From Isosphaera pallida ATCC 43644 (GTDB lineage: Bacteria; Planctomycetota; Planctomycetia; Isosphaerales; Isosphaeraceae), in contig NC_014962.1 in NCBI RefSeq assembly GCF_000186345.1, forward strand, positions 806,001-870,000: a stretch of DNA of 64,000 nt. Reading direction: 5' to 3'. The notes beneath the pieces are model-generated. The model made no database searches. It was not told where the DNA came from and worked only from the letters and a program-made list of their open reading frames with translations. Below are positions 34,895 through 42,722 of the stretch, in pieces; positions within the stretch are counted from its first letter, which is position 1, and the number at the start of each line of letters is the position of its first letter. The position numbers were made by a program, and so were the translations under genes.

Positions 34895-36928
34895 ATGCGC
34901 AGCCAAACTTCTCGAAGGCGAACGATTCCAAGGTTGGAGAGCTGCGAGCCGCGGACTATGCTCAGCTCGGCTCCCGGAGAGCTGGCGGCCGACGAGGTTC
35001 GGACTCTCTTGGACCGGGCTGCGGCGGCCAGCTCCAGCGAGGACGCGATTATCGCGGTGGTCGATCGCGGCGGGCGGATTCTCGGAGTCAAGGTCGAGGG
35101 CCAAGTCGCTCCCGAACTGGTTCAGGACCCAGCCCTACTCAGCTTCGCCATCGACGGCGCGGTGGCCAAGGCCCGCACCGCGGCCTTCTTTGCCAACAAC
35201 GAAGCCCCGTTGACCTCGCGTACCATCAACGCCTTGTCGCAATCGACCATCACGCAGCGCATGGTGGAATCGAACCCCAACGACGTGGACCCCGACTCCA
35301 CCCGACGTGGTCCCGGCGTGGTGGCGGCAGTTGGTCTAAACGCACACTTTCCCGCCGATGTGAACTTTACGCCGCAAGTGGACCTGTTCAACATCGAATT
35401 CACGAATCGCGACGCCACCCTTCACCCCGGACCCGATCGGATTCGCGGCACCGACGACGACATCGTGCTTGCGTTCCGGTTTAACGCTCATCCCGAGTTC
35501 ATTCCTAAGGAGATTCTTGAGGAGGGGTTGTTCCCGCCGCCGCCCGATTCGTATGGATTCGTGTCGGGACTCGCGCCGGAAGCCTCGCCGCGGGGAATCG
35601 CCACCCTGCCCGGCGGTCTGCCGATTGTGAGGGCCGGGGTGGGCGTGGTTGGAGGTCTGGGGGTTTTTTTCCCAGGCACGACTGGATATGCCAGTGAGGA
35701 ACATTCCCGGCTCAACGATTTTCCTATCCCATCGACGAAATTGGATCGCTCGGTCGAGGCCGAGTTCATCGCCATCGCCGCGTTGGGAGGGGTTGGAGCG
35801 ACGGATGACCGGGTGAACGTCTCGTTCGGCGAGTTGGACGGGATTCCGCCGGTCGAGGGAATCGTGCTGCCCTTCGGTACGATCACCTTGGTGGGAATCA
35901 CGTTGGACATCTACGGTCCCGGTGGCACCCAGGGGATTCAGCGGATTCTGGAGTTTGCGCGTGCTCATTTGAGTCCCGGTCAGGCTGAGACCGGCTTCTT
36001 CGCGCCGATCGCGCCGATTCCCAACGATGTGGTCAATCCCTCGCCCGAGACGACCCCCGAGTTCTTCTTCGCCGCGGGTCGTCCGGTGGGTGAGGGGATG
36101 CTGGTGCGTCCTCACGACGGCGTGGGTGGGCTGACCGCCGAGGATGTCAAGACGATCATCAATCAGGGTAGGGGGCGCGCCTCGCGGGTTCGGGCGGCGA
36201 TTCGTCTGCCCCAGTCCCGCCCAGCGCGGTTCGTTTACGCTGTGACCGACCTCGACGGGAATGTGATTGGACTCTTTCGCGATCCGGATGCGACGATCTT
36301 TTCGTTGGACGTGGCGGTGGCCAAGGCACGCAACGCGGCCTATTATGCTGATCCCGCCAAACTCCAGCAAGCCGATCGCTTGCCCGGTGTGCCGCTAGGA
36401 ACCGCCTTCACCGCGCGGAGCTTCCGCTATCTGGCCGGCCCGCGGTTCCCCCAATCAATTGACGGCCGACCGCCGGGACCGTTCTCGGTCCTCAACGATG
36501 GCGGATCGAGCCTGCGCAATGGGGTCAACGTTGGTCCCCCCCTGCCGGCGTCGGCCTTCCAATCCGTGGTGGGTTACGACATCTTCAACCCCGGCACGAA
36601 CTTCCGCGACACCTCCACCCCCGTGGAGAATCAAAACGGTGTCGTCTTCTTTCCCGGAAGTCTGCCGCTCTACAAGGATGTCAACGGCGACGGCGTTCCT
36701 GAACTGGTGGGAGGATTAGGCATCTCGGGCGACGGGGTCGATCAGGACGACATCGTGACGATCGCCGCCTCACGCGGGTTCCGACCCACGCCACCCATCC
36801 TTCGAGCGGATCAGACGTTCGTAAGAGGCGTGCGGCTACCCTTCGTGCATTTCAATCGCAACCCCTCGCTTCAGATTCCCAAGGACGCTCCTGGAGTGGC
36901 GATTGGTTCGCGTTCGCGCCGACCATGA
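34895..36928 (+). CDS. Surface protein with two HbpS/GlcG-like heme-degrading domains
   Basis: A 677-residue protein. The N terminus has LESCEPRTMLSS, close to the planctomycete LEPR-xLL export-associated motif. Two copies of an HbpS/GlcG-type (Haem_degrading, DUF336) segment follow: about 30-110 (IIAVVDRGGRILGVKVEG, then DGAVAKARTAAFFA) and about 420-500 (VYAVTDLDGNVIGLFRDP, then DVAVAKARNAAYYA). Long Gly/Pro-rich regions separate them. HbpS-type domains bind heme or are fused to oxidoreductases; the substrate here is unknown. AGGAG eight bases before the ATG at 34895 supports the start. It is divergent from the polysaccharide operon. Confidence 0.8.
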   Translation: MRSQTSRRRTIPRLESCEPRTMLSSAPGELAADEVRTLLDRAAAASSSEDAIIAVVDRGGRILGVKVEGQVAPELVQDPALLSFAIDGAVAKARTAAFFANNEAPLTSRTINALSQSTITQRMVESNPNDVDPDSTRRGPGVVAAVGLNAHFPADVNFTPQVDLFNIEFTNRDATLHPGPDRIRGTDDDIVLAFRFNAHPEFIPKEILEEGLFPPPPDSYGFVSGLAPEASPRGIATLPGGLPIVRAGVGVVGGLGVFFPGTTGYASEEHSRLNDFPIPSTKLDRSVEAEFIAIAALGGVGATDDRVNVSFGELDGIPPVEGIVLPFGTITLVGITLDIYGPGGTQGIQRILEFARAHLSPGQAETGFFAPIAPIPNDVVNPSPETTPEFFFAAGRPVGEGMLVRPHDGVGGLTAEDVKTIINQGRGRASRVRAAIRLPQSRPARFVYAVTDLDGNVIGLFRDPDATIFSLDVAVAKARNAAYYADPAKLQQADRLPGVPLGTAFTARSFRYLAGPRFPQSIDGRPPGPFSVLNDGGSSLRNGVNVGPPLPASAFQSVVGYDIFNPGTNFRDTSTPVENQNGVVFFPGSLPLYKDVNGDGVPELVGGLGISGDGVDQDDIVTIAASRGFRPTPPILRADQTFVRGVRLPFVHFNRNPSLQIPKDAPGVAIGSRSRRP

Positions 36929-36946
36929 TTGGGCTGTTGGAATGAC

Positions 36947-36966
36947 GCGGCGCGTCGTCGCGCCGC
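36947..36966 (+). terminator. Perfect 8-bp GC hairpin after the HbpS-like gene
   Basis: GCGGCGCG (36947-36954) pairs exactly with CGCGCCGC (36959-36966) around the tetraloop TCGT, 18 bases after the stop codon. No T-run follows. Confidence 0.5.
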
Positions 36967-37021
36967 TCGATGAGTGGGGGTGGGATTCTGAGAATGAATC
37001 GAATCGTGGGGGGCCTTGCGA

Positions 37022-37666
37022 ATGTCTCGTTGGTCACTTCTGGGAAGAATCGTTGGGACGGTCTTGGCGGGGAACGCCCTCCAGTTCGCAACTGTAGGCT
37101 CGGTTCGGGGCGACGAGCCCATCGGGCCGGTTGTCGAGGTGGCTGAACCGCTGGCTGAGTGCCTGCGTCGGGTGGTGGATTCCTCGGAACGCTGGCGCGA
37201 GCATTACGGAGTTTCCGAGGGGATGGGTTATTATGAACAGGCGCACAACCACGCGCGGGCCGGTTGGCCATTGACCCTCGGAGCCAACGCGGTGACGCGG
37301 TACGAGCCGGGTCGTGGCTTGTATGAAGTGGGTGGGGATTCGCCCCAGCCGCCCCGCATGTTCACATGGCGGCAACGGGGCGAGTTCGATGGGCTGCCCC
37401 ATCCGTTGCCTGGCACGGTGGGCCACGACTTCTTGGGCGTCCACTTGCCACGCAAGGTAACCCTTTTCAGTTCGTGGGGCGTTCGTTTCAAGGGTGGATA
37501 CGGGGCGTACCAGACCGATGGTCCGGCAATCCCGGACATCCTCGCCCTCAAGCCGTTCCGCCGGGAAAAGTTGGAATCCCAGGAGGAGGGCCATGCTTGG
37601 GTGGCCTTTCCTCGTCCCCACGGACACAATGAAGCCTGGGGCTGGAGCGCGGTGCGGCCTCGTTAA
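37022..37666 (+). CDS. Secreted protein of unknown function
   Basis: A 214-residue protein with a probable signal peptide (about 1-30, ending GSVRG). I do not recognise the mature part. It contains repeated Trp/Gly/His-rich segments: HYGVSEGMGYYEQAHNHARA, VTLFSSWGVRFKGGYGAYQT and HAWVAFPRPHGHNEAWGWSA. The composition and lack of competing frames argue that it is real. The ATG at 37022 is favoured over the TTG six bases upstream. The next gene on the same strand is ArfB-like, about 110 bases away. No metal-binding or catalytic motif is certain. Confidence 0.55.
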   Translation: MSRWSLLGRIVGTVLAGNALQFATVGSVRGDEPIGPVVEVAEPLAECLRRVVDSSERWREHYGVSEGMGYYEQAHNHARAGWPLTLGANAVTRYEPGRGLYEVGGDSPQPPRMFTWRQRGEFDGLPHPLPGTVGHDFLGVHLPRKVTLFSSWGVRFKGGYGAYQTDGPAIPDILALKPFRREKLESQEEGHAWVAFPRPHGHNEAWGWSAVRPR

Positions 37667-37777
37667 TTGCGACGTTGGGTCACCCAGCAGTCAGCCGGAG
37701 TCGTCGTGGAATGCGCAACCCGTTTGATTCCATGACGTTTCGAGTTGAGCGACCTTGAGACGTGGAGGACGTGGTCG

Positions 37778-38206
37778 ATGGGCTGGGTGGCGATTAACGA
37801 CCGGGTGGGGATTCGCAAGGAGGAGGTGACGTTCGAGTTTATCCGGTCTTCAGGTCCGGGAGGCCAGAACGTCAACAAGGTGGCTACAGCGGTTCGGTTG
37901 CGGTTCAACGTGGTGGAGTCGCCGTCGTTGTCCGAGGAGGTCAAGAGTCGTTTGCTCGGCCTGGTTGGTCGGCGGGTGGGAACCGATGGCGTCCTCGTGA
38001 TTACCGCCCAGGCCGAGCGGACCCAGGAGGCCAACCGTCGCGTGGCGCTATCGTGGTTGATCGACCTGGTGAGGTTGGCTTGTGTGCGTCCCGAGGTTCG
38101 CCGGCCTACACGACCCACCGCTGGTTCACAGCGGCGTCGCCTGGAATCCAAACGCGCCCACGCGCGAATCAAACGCGAACGCCGGGGAGTGGTCGGCGAG
38201 GAGTGA
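37778..38206 (+). CDS. arfB: Ribosome-rescue peptidyl-tRNA hydrolase ArfB-like
   Basis: A 142-residue protein with the release-factor catalytic loop RSSGPGGQNVNKVATAVRLR (GGQ at 28-30) but no codon-recognition domain, and a basic C-terminal tail (RRRLESKRAHARIKRERR). This is the ArfB/YaeJ (ICT1-like) layout, and the length is almost identical to the E. coli protein. It frees ribosomes stalled at mRNA ends by inserting the basic tail in the mRNA channel. The ATG at 37778 has GGAGG upstream and gives the family-size protein; a TTG 33 bases earlier is the alternative. Confidence 0.9.
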   Translation: MGWVAINDRVGIRKEEVTFEFIRSSGPGGQNVNKVATAVRLRFNVVESPSLSEEVKSRLLGLVGRRVGTDGVLVITAQAERTQEANRRVALSWLIDLVRLACVRPEVRRPTRPTAGSQRRRLESKRAHARIKRERRGVVGEE

Positions 38207-38250
38207 CCGACCATTCCCCCGGTTCATCGGCGACGGCCACGTCGGGTTCG

Positions 38251-38266
38251 GTTTGGTCCGCCAAAC
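38251..38266 (-). terminator. Short perfect hairpin between convergent genes
   Basis: GTTTGG (38251-38256) pairs with CCAAAC (38261-38266) around TCCG. It lies directly next to the stop codon of the minus-strand hydrolase (38267-38269) and 44 bases after the arfB stop. No T-tract follows. Confidence 0.4.
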
Positions 38267-39817
38267 TCAACGATCACGATCGAGGGCCGATTGGAGGAAA
38301 CGATCCACCCGGTCCATCGCCGCCTGCACAATCGCCAGGTGTTCGATGTGAGGGAATTCCTCGTATTCGAGTCGTTCGGGATTCAATTGTTGCAGGGCGT
38401 CGCGCAATTGACGCGCGCCTCGCAGAGCGAAATCGCGATCACCCACGCCGATCAGGAAGGGCACGTGGGCCAATTCCTGGCGGGGCGTCACTCGTCCGCC
38501 GCCGCCCAGGGCCACCACGGCGCGATAAAGTTCGGGCCGGGCACTCACCGCCGTCACTGCTTGTCCAGCCCCCATCGAGTGGCCCACCAGGGCGATCCGT
38601 TGGCGGTCGATGGGATAAATGCGAGCGAGTTCGTCGATCAGTTCAGGCAGGGGAGCGATCCCAAAGCCGGACCGGGGCGCGACCATGAGCCAACCACGGC
38701 GGGCGCAGACCTTGGCCAGTGCGCCGTCGCCGTAGCCGTCGAAGAAGAGATTCTCGGTGCCGCCCGCGCCGTGAAGCGCCAGAACCAGGGGAAGGGTTTG
38801 GCCCTTCTCACGAACCTCGGGGCCGTTCTCAGGCACTTGAACCCGGACGACCCAGGAACGCTTGCGGGGCAGAGCCAGATTCAGCCACGCTTGACCCACT
38901 CGATCCGGCCCGTGGAACGACCGCCCTTCCTGAAGCGCTTGAGCCAACGCTTCGGCCTCGGCGAGCAAACGAGCGGCGGGATAGTCCGTTTCGTAGGTGT
39001 TACCGCGTTTCAAGCCTTTGAGCAAGTCCACATTCAAGCGCAAGCTCAAGCGGTCAGTCGTGCGGGGAGGCGAGGCGGCTTCCGGCTTGGACTGGGACGC
39101 GGCCTCCTGGTCGGAGTCATCGGCGGCTTCCCAAGAGGTCAGAAGGCTGTCGAGCCGCGTTAGGCGGGAATCCAAGTCGGAAACCAGCGAGACGGTTTGT
39201 TCGATGGTCGCGCGGGCCCGACCCTCGATCTCAACGACGCCGATGAGTGAGGCGTCCACATTGGTGAAGACGTCCGGGACAAGGGTTGGGTTTGGCCTCC
39301 AATCCCAGTCGAAAACCACTGGCCAGGATGCGATCGGCTCGACGAGGGTTTCGGCCTGGTGTCCGCCCACTTTGAGCGTGAGACGGAGCCGGGCTTGAGC
39401 GGGGATCGGCTCTTTGGGCGAGTGGAACGGTGCTAGGTCGCCGGCGATCCGGTCGTTGGCCGCGTCGAGCAACCGCCTCTCCAGACGAATCCGCAACGAC
39501 CGCGCCCAGCGGTCCTTGGGGTCGGGAGCCTCGGCGCTTTGAAGGGCGAACCAAGCCTCGTCCATCATCTTGCCCGCTTCAGGCAGACGGAACCCGAAGA
39601 AGGATTGAACCGCTCGGTCGAGCAGGGCGGTGGTCCGTTGTCGAGCTTCGGGGTCGGGGATTTGGTCCCACGCCTTCTCGAAGACCCGTAACCGTCGGCC
39701 CAACTCGTAACGCTCGATTTGGGCGTAAGCCGGGGTTCCGATCCAACCGGTACCCCAGAGCAGCCAACCCGCAACCAAACTGTAAATCAGAATCATTCGA
39801 TGACGGTATACGATCAT
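38267..39817 (-). CDS. Exported alpha/beta hydrolase (esterase-like)
   Basis: A 516-residue protein with a signal peptide (about 1-32, ending TPAYA), an N-terminal helical and strand region of about 290 residues that I do not recognise, and a C-terminal alpha/beta hydrolase domain. The latter has the oxyanion segment LALHGAGGTENLF, the nucleophile elbow GHSMG (Ser414), a likely acid in GVGDRDF (460-462) and histidine in FPHIEHLAI (490-493). It resembles feruloyl-esterase/PHB-depolymerase-like secreted hydrolases. The substrate is unknown; a carbohydrate ester is plausible. An AAGG site lies ten bases before the ATG at 39817. Confidence 0.78.
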   Translation of the reverse strand: MIVYRHRMILIYSLVAGWLLWGTGWIGTPAYAQIERYELGRRLRVFEKAWDQIPDPEARQRTTALLDRAVQSFFGFRLPEAGKMMDEAWFALQSAEAPDPKDRWARSLRIRLERRLLDAANDRIAGDLAPFHSPKEPIPAQARLRLTLKVGGHQAETLVEPIASWPVVFDWDWRPNPTLVPDVFTNVDASLIGVVEIEGRARATIEQTVSLVSDLDSRLTRLDSLLTSWEAADDSDQEAASQSKPEAASPPRTTDRLSLRLNVDLLKGLKRGNTYETDYPAARLLAEAEALAQALQEGRSFHGPDRVGQAWLNLALPRKRSWVVRVQVPENGPEVREKGQTLPLVLALHGAGGTENLFFDGYGDGALAKVCARRGWLMVAPRSGFGIAPLPELIDELARIYPIDRQRIALVGHSMGAGQAVTAVSARPELYRAVVALGGGGRVTPRQELAHVPFLIGVGDRDFALRGARQLRDALQQLNPERLEYEEFPHIEHLAIVQAAMDRVDRFLQSALDRDR

Positions 39818-39892
39818 GCCGAGTGCGCCTTGACCAGATTCGATGGGGGAGAGTAGAGACCAATAGCCCGGTGGTTCCGACGGCGGCGGGTG

Positions 39893-40840
39893 TTAGAAGT
39901 CGCGGACCCGTTGCAGAACGGCGCGGAAGGTTTCGAGCGCGTTGTCGTCGTGGTCGGGCAAAACGGTGAGGAAGCCGCGATAGCCGATTTCTTCGAGAGC
40001 GCCGAGGTATTCCTCCCAGTCGAGAACGCCGGGAGCGAAACCCGTGCCGCGAGGATTGGCCGGGAGGCGATGGCCCGCGTGTCCAAGACCGACCGCGTCG
40101 CCGGCGTGGGCGTGGGCGACGTACCCGGCGAGTTCGCGGGTGGTGGTCACCGGGTCGAGACCGCGCGTGAGCAGAGCGACGGGGTTGAGGTCGGCGAAGA
40201 CCGGCGGACCGGGCAAGGCTTGGAGGAATTCGGCCAAGGTTCGCCCGGTCTCAGCTCCGGTTTCCAGAGCCAGACGGACGCCGCGATGATCGGCGCGTCG
40301 GGCCAGTTCGGTCACGGCGGTCTCGAAGATTTCTCGACGCGAGGGACCCCGGGGCGTGGTTTGAGCGCGTTGCCGTTGAGCGGAGGCGGCGGCCAGGTCG
40401 GGTGGCAGGATCAGGCCGCCGGGAGTCACCAGGCTGGAAGAGGCTGTTGGTGGAGGCGTCTCGGACCCGGAGGCGTCAGCGACGGGCTCGGGAGGTGGCA
40501 CGGGACCGACGTTGACCAGCACCAAGTCGGTTCCCAGGTCGTAGGCCAACGCGAAGGCGCGGTCCGCCCGCGCCAGACGGTCCTCAAGCTGGTCGAGGGT
40601 GTCGAATGGGCGACGGGTCGGCAAACCCAAAGCGATCCAGACCGCATCGGCGCTTCGGACCAACCGCCGTACCTCGCGGCGTCCCGACTCGCCCAGACGG
40701 TCGGGCGACAGTTCGCCCAGAGCGTCGATGACGAAGCCCCGCGCGCCGGCGGCGACCCCCTCCAACACCGCTTGTTTGAGCGGACGGGTTCCGCCCAGCC
40801 GCAAACCCAACGGAGACCGAATCATAGGCTCGCGCCCCAT
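39893..40840 (-). CDS. Sugar phosphate isomerase/epimerase-like TIM barrel
   Basis: A 315-residue protein of the xylose-isomerase-like (AP_endonuc_2) TIM-barrel family. Conserved parts are ARGFVIDALGELSP, LGTDLVLVNVGPVPPP, HRGVRLALETGAETG, FADLNPVALLTRG and the terminal LEEIGYRGFLTVLPD. Metal ligands are expected at Glu in LALETG, Asp in FADLN, and His in AHAHAGD. Planctomycetes carry many such proteins, and their substrates are mostly unknown. The start is at the ATG at 40840 or 40825; the long frame upstream is not protein-like. Its neighbour, a DUF1080 protein, also belongs to a sugar-catabolic theme. Confidence 0.78.
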   Translation of the reverse strand: MGREPMIRSPLGLRLGGTRPLKQAVLEGVAAGARGFVIDALGELSPDRLGESGRREVRRLVRSADAVWIALGLPTRRPFDTLDQLEDRLARADRAFALAYDLGTDLVLVNVGPVPPPEPVADASGSETPPPTASSSLVTPGGLILPPDLAAASAQRQRAQTTPRGPSRREIFETAVTELARRADHRGVRLALETGAETGRTLAEFLQALPGPPVFADLNPVALLTRGLDPVTTTRELAGYVAHAHAGDAVGLGHAGHRLPANPRGTGFAPGVLDWEEYLGALEEIGYRGFLTVLPDHDDNALETFRAVLQRVRDF

Positions 40841-41168
40841 CGCATTCAAAAGCAAGCGGGGGAGATTGGATCGTCCAATTCCGCTGGAGTGAAAATAGAA
40901 TGGGATGTTCCATCCAACCCGCTCGTCCCTCCCACGCGGACGCCCGACCAACAACCACGGGCCGCCGCGTCGGCCAATCGAGCGAAGACCAATCCCGGTC
41001 CGCATTGCAAGGATTCGAGTCGATCTGATCGGCCTTCGCTCGCTGAGATTGTATTGTACGCCGAGCGTCCCGGGTCGGTTCGGATCGCGGATGCGCTCGG
41101 ACCTTGACTAAGGACGCAACGGCGAAGCCAACAGAAGCGTTCGGGTCGGTGACGGAGCACCACTCGAC
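40841..41168. other. Gap between the TIM-barrel and DUF1080 genes
   Basis: These 328 bases, between two minus-strand genes, show no gene with protein-like composition. Upstream extensions of the TIM-barrel frame cross it but are Gly/Arg-rich and lack a start with a ribosome site. Nothing else is visible. Confidence 0.4.
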
Positions 41169-41837
41169 TCAATCTAGCTTCTTGATCTTGATGTTGCGGA
41201 ACTCGATGGGAGCGCCTTCGGATTGGAGCAGAATCTTGCCTTTGGTGAGTTCGGCCTTCTCACCTTGGTTGACGAGAACACCGTTGATGACCAGCGTGAT
41301 TTTGTCGCCCTTGCAGGTGATTTCATAAGTGTTCCACTCGCCATTGGGCTTCTCCACGCCTTCCTTCATGCGAAAGTAGTGGCGTCCGACGCGGGGGTCA
41401 CGCCGGGCGGGATCAACGTCGAGCTTGAAGTCGCCCACCAGCCAAAAGTCGCCAGCGCGGCCGTTTTGAAGTTGGGCCTCGACTCCCTTGGGCCAGATCA
41501 TGTCGGGTCCGACCACATGAACGAAGACTCCCGAATTACCCACTTTGGGGTCAGGCCAGCGCCATTCCAGCTTCAAGACGTAGTTTTCATATTCGTCGGT
41601 TGTGATGAGGTAGCCGTTGACTGTGCCCTCGCAGCGGATGACCCCATCCTTGATTGACCAGATTTCTTCAGGGGTGGCCGACTTGTTGGGATCGAGGAAA
41701 GTGGTCCAGCCGGTGAGGTCGTTGCCGTTGAATAGCGGGGTGAACCCCTCGTCGTCGCCGGGGACCGTCGCCGTGGCGGTCCAGACCATGCCCAGGGCGA
41801 CTACCGCCGCCCCCCAACTCAGCACGTTTCGCAGCAT
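41169..41837 (-). CDS. 3-keto-disaccharide hydrolase domain protein (DUF1080)
   Basis: A 222-residue exported protein: signal peptide (about 1-28) followed by a single DUF1080/3-keto-disaccharide hydrolase jelly roll. Diagnostic segments are GFTPLFNGNDLTGW, VIRCEGTVNGYLITTDEYEN, LEWRWPDPKVGNSGVFVHV and the C-terminal PIEFRNIKIKKLD. Members act on 3-keto-glycosides or bind glycans, and they are strongly expanded in planctomycetes. The ATG at 41837 has GGAGA eight bases upstream; an in-frame ATG at 41852 is the alternative. The neighbouring TIM-barrel protein could act on the released sugar. Confidence 0.88.
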   Translation of the reverse strand: MLRNVLSWGAAVVALGMVWTATATVPGDDEGFTPLFNGNDLTGWTTFLDPNKSATPEEIWSIKDGVIRCEGTVNGYLITTDEYENYVLKLEWRWPDPKVGNSGVFVHVVGPDMIWPKGVEAQLQNGRAGDFWLVGDFKLDVDPARRDPRVGRHYFRMKEGVEKPNGEWNTYEITCKGDKITLVINGVLVNQGEKAELTKGKILLQSEGAPIEFRNIKIKKLD

Positions 41838-42045
41838 TGCAGGCGTCTCCATGACGTCGAAACTCAAGGAAGGAAGAACTGGAGAGCGTCCGGGAGAGGA
41901 TGGAGTCATCGCCTCCCGCTTCCTCCTGACGGCGCGAACGACCCGATTGGTTTGGTTCGATACGCATTGCATCGCATTGCGTCGAGTCAATTCGATGGTC
42001 TTGTCCGCTCCGCCGATGTCATCGGACTTTCCCGCATCATTCAAG

Positions 42046-42536
42046 TCAAGGGGCGGGCGGTTGCCCGTGTCCGGAAGGCGACTGCATTCGAGAAGGGAAG
42101 GAAGGCGTCGGGTCGGGGTTGCGCCAACGCCAAGCCAGGGTAGGGGAGGCCAAAAGAACGAGCATCCCCAGACTGAGCAGACCACCCCGCCGTGGGTCGT
42201 CATTCTCTGCCAGTCGGGCGGTCAGGTCGGGACCAGCGAGCAGCCAGCCCAGGCCTACCTCGAAGGCCACGGTGAGGATCACCCAGGCCGCGCCGATAGT
42301 CCAGCGACGAATCGGGGTGGAGGGGGCAATCCAACGGACCGTCAAGGCGGCGATCGTCCAAATCAGCGCCGAGCCGGTGAACACCGTGAGCCGTCGAGCC
42401 GTTCGGTCCCCCAGCCAGGGAATCAAGGTGACCTGTCGCAGGATACCATGAAGAGTTTCTACGGAAGAGTTTCTAGGCCGATGATGAGCAGCCAGACCAG
42501 GAACGCCCGAAGTCGCCAACTCGGTTGGAATCGCAT
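42046..42536 (-). pseudogene. Small membrane protein gene split by a 14-bp tandem duplication
   Basis: Starting at the ATG at 42536 the minus strand reads MRFQPSWRLRAFLVWLLIIG-LETL and hits a stop (42459-42461). The rest of the protein is in another frame: ETLHGILRQVTLIPWLGD, RRLTVFTGSALIWTIAAL and further hydrophobic helices to 42046. Removing one 14-bp copy of a direct repeat (42450-42475) joins the frames exactly at LETLHGILRQ, giving a protein of about 158 residues with four transmembrane helices. Its N-terminal WLL..LETLHG.LR..L.P..GD pattern matches a family of small integral membrane proteins of unknown function. As read, the gene is disrupted; a duplicated-state (reversible) allele or assembly error are alternatives. 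Confidence 0.72.
42450..42475. repeat. 12-bp direct repeat with 14-bp period
   Basis: GAAGAGTTTCTA occurs at 42450-42461 and again at 42464-42475, separated by two bases, giving a 14-bp tandem duplication. Since 14 is not a multiple of three, it shifts the reading frame of the membrane-protein gene it lies in. Confidence 0.9.
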
Positions 42537-42722
42537 GGACAAACACCCAAAGGATCGGCACCACAGGGACCGCGGCCAACGTGGTTGGTTGGTATGTTGC
42601 GGGGCGGGGGTGAGCCGACTACGATCAAACCGTCGCGCCGACGTGGGCGGATGGTCCTCATCGTCGTCGGAGCGGAATGGTTGCTCAAGTCAGTTCTTGA
42701 TTGAAGGGAGAATGGCGCGTTG

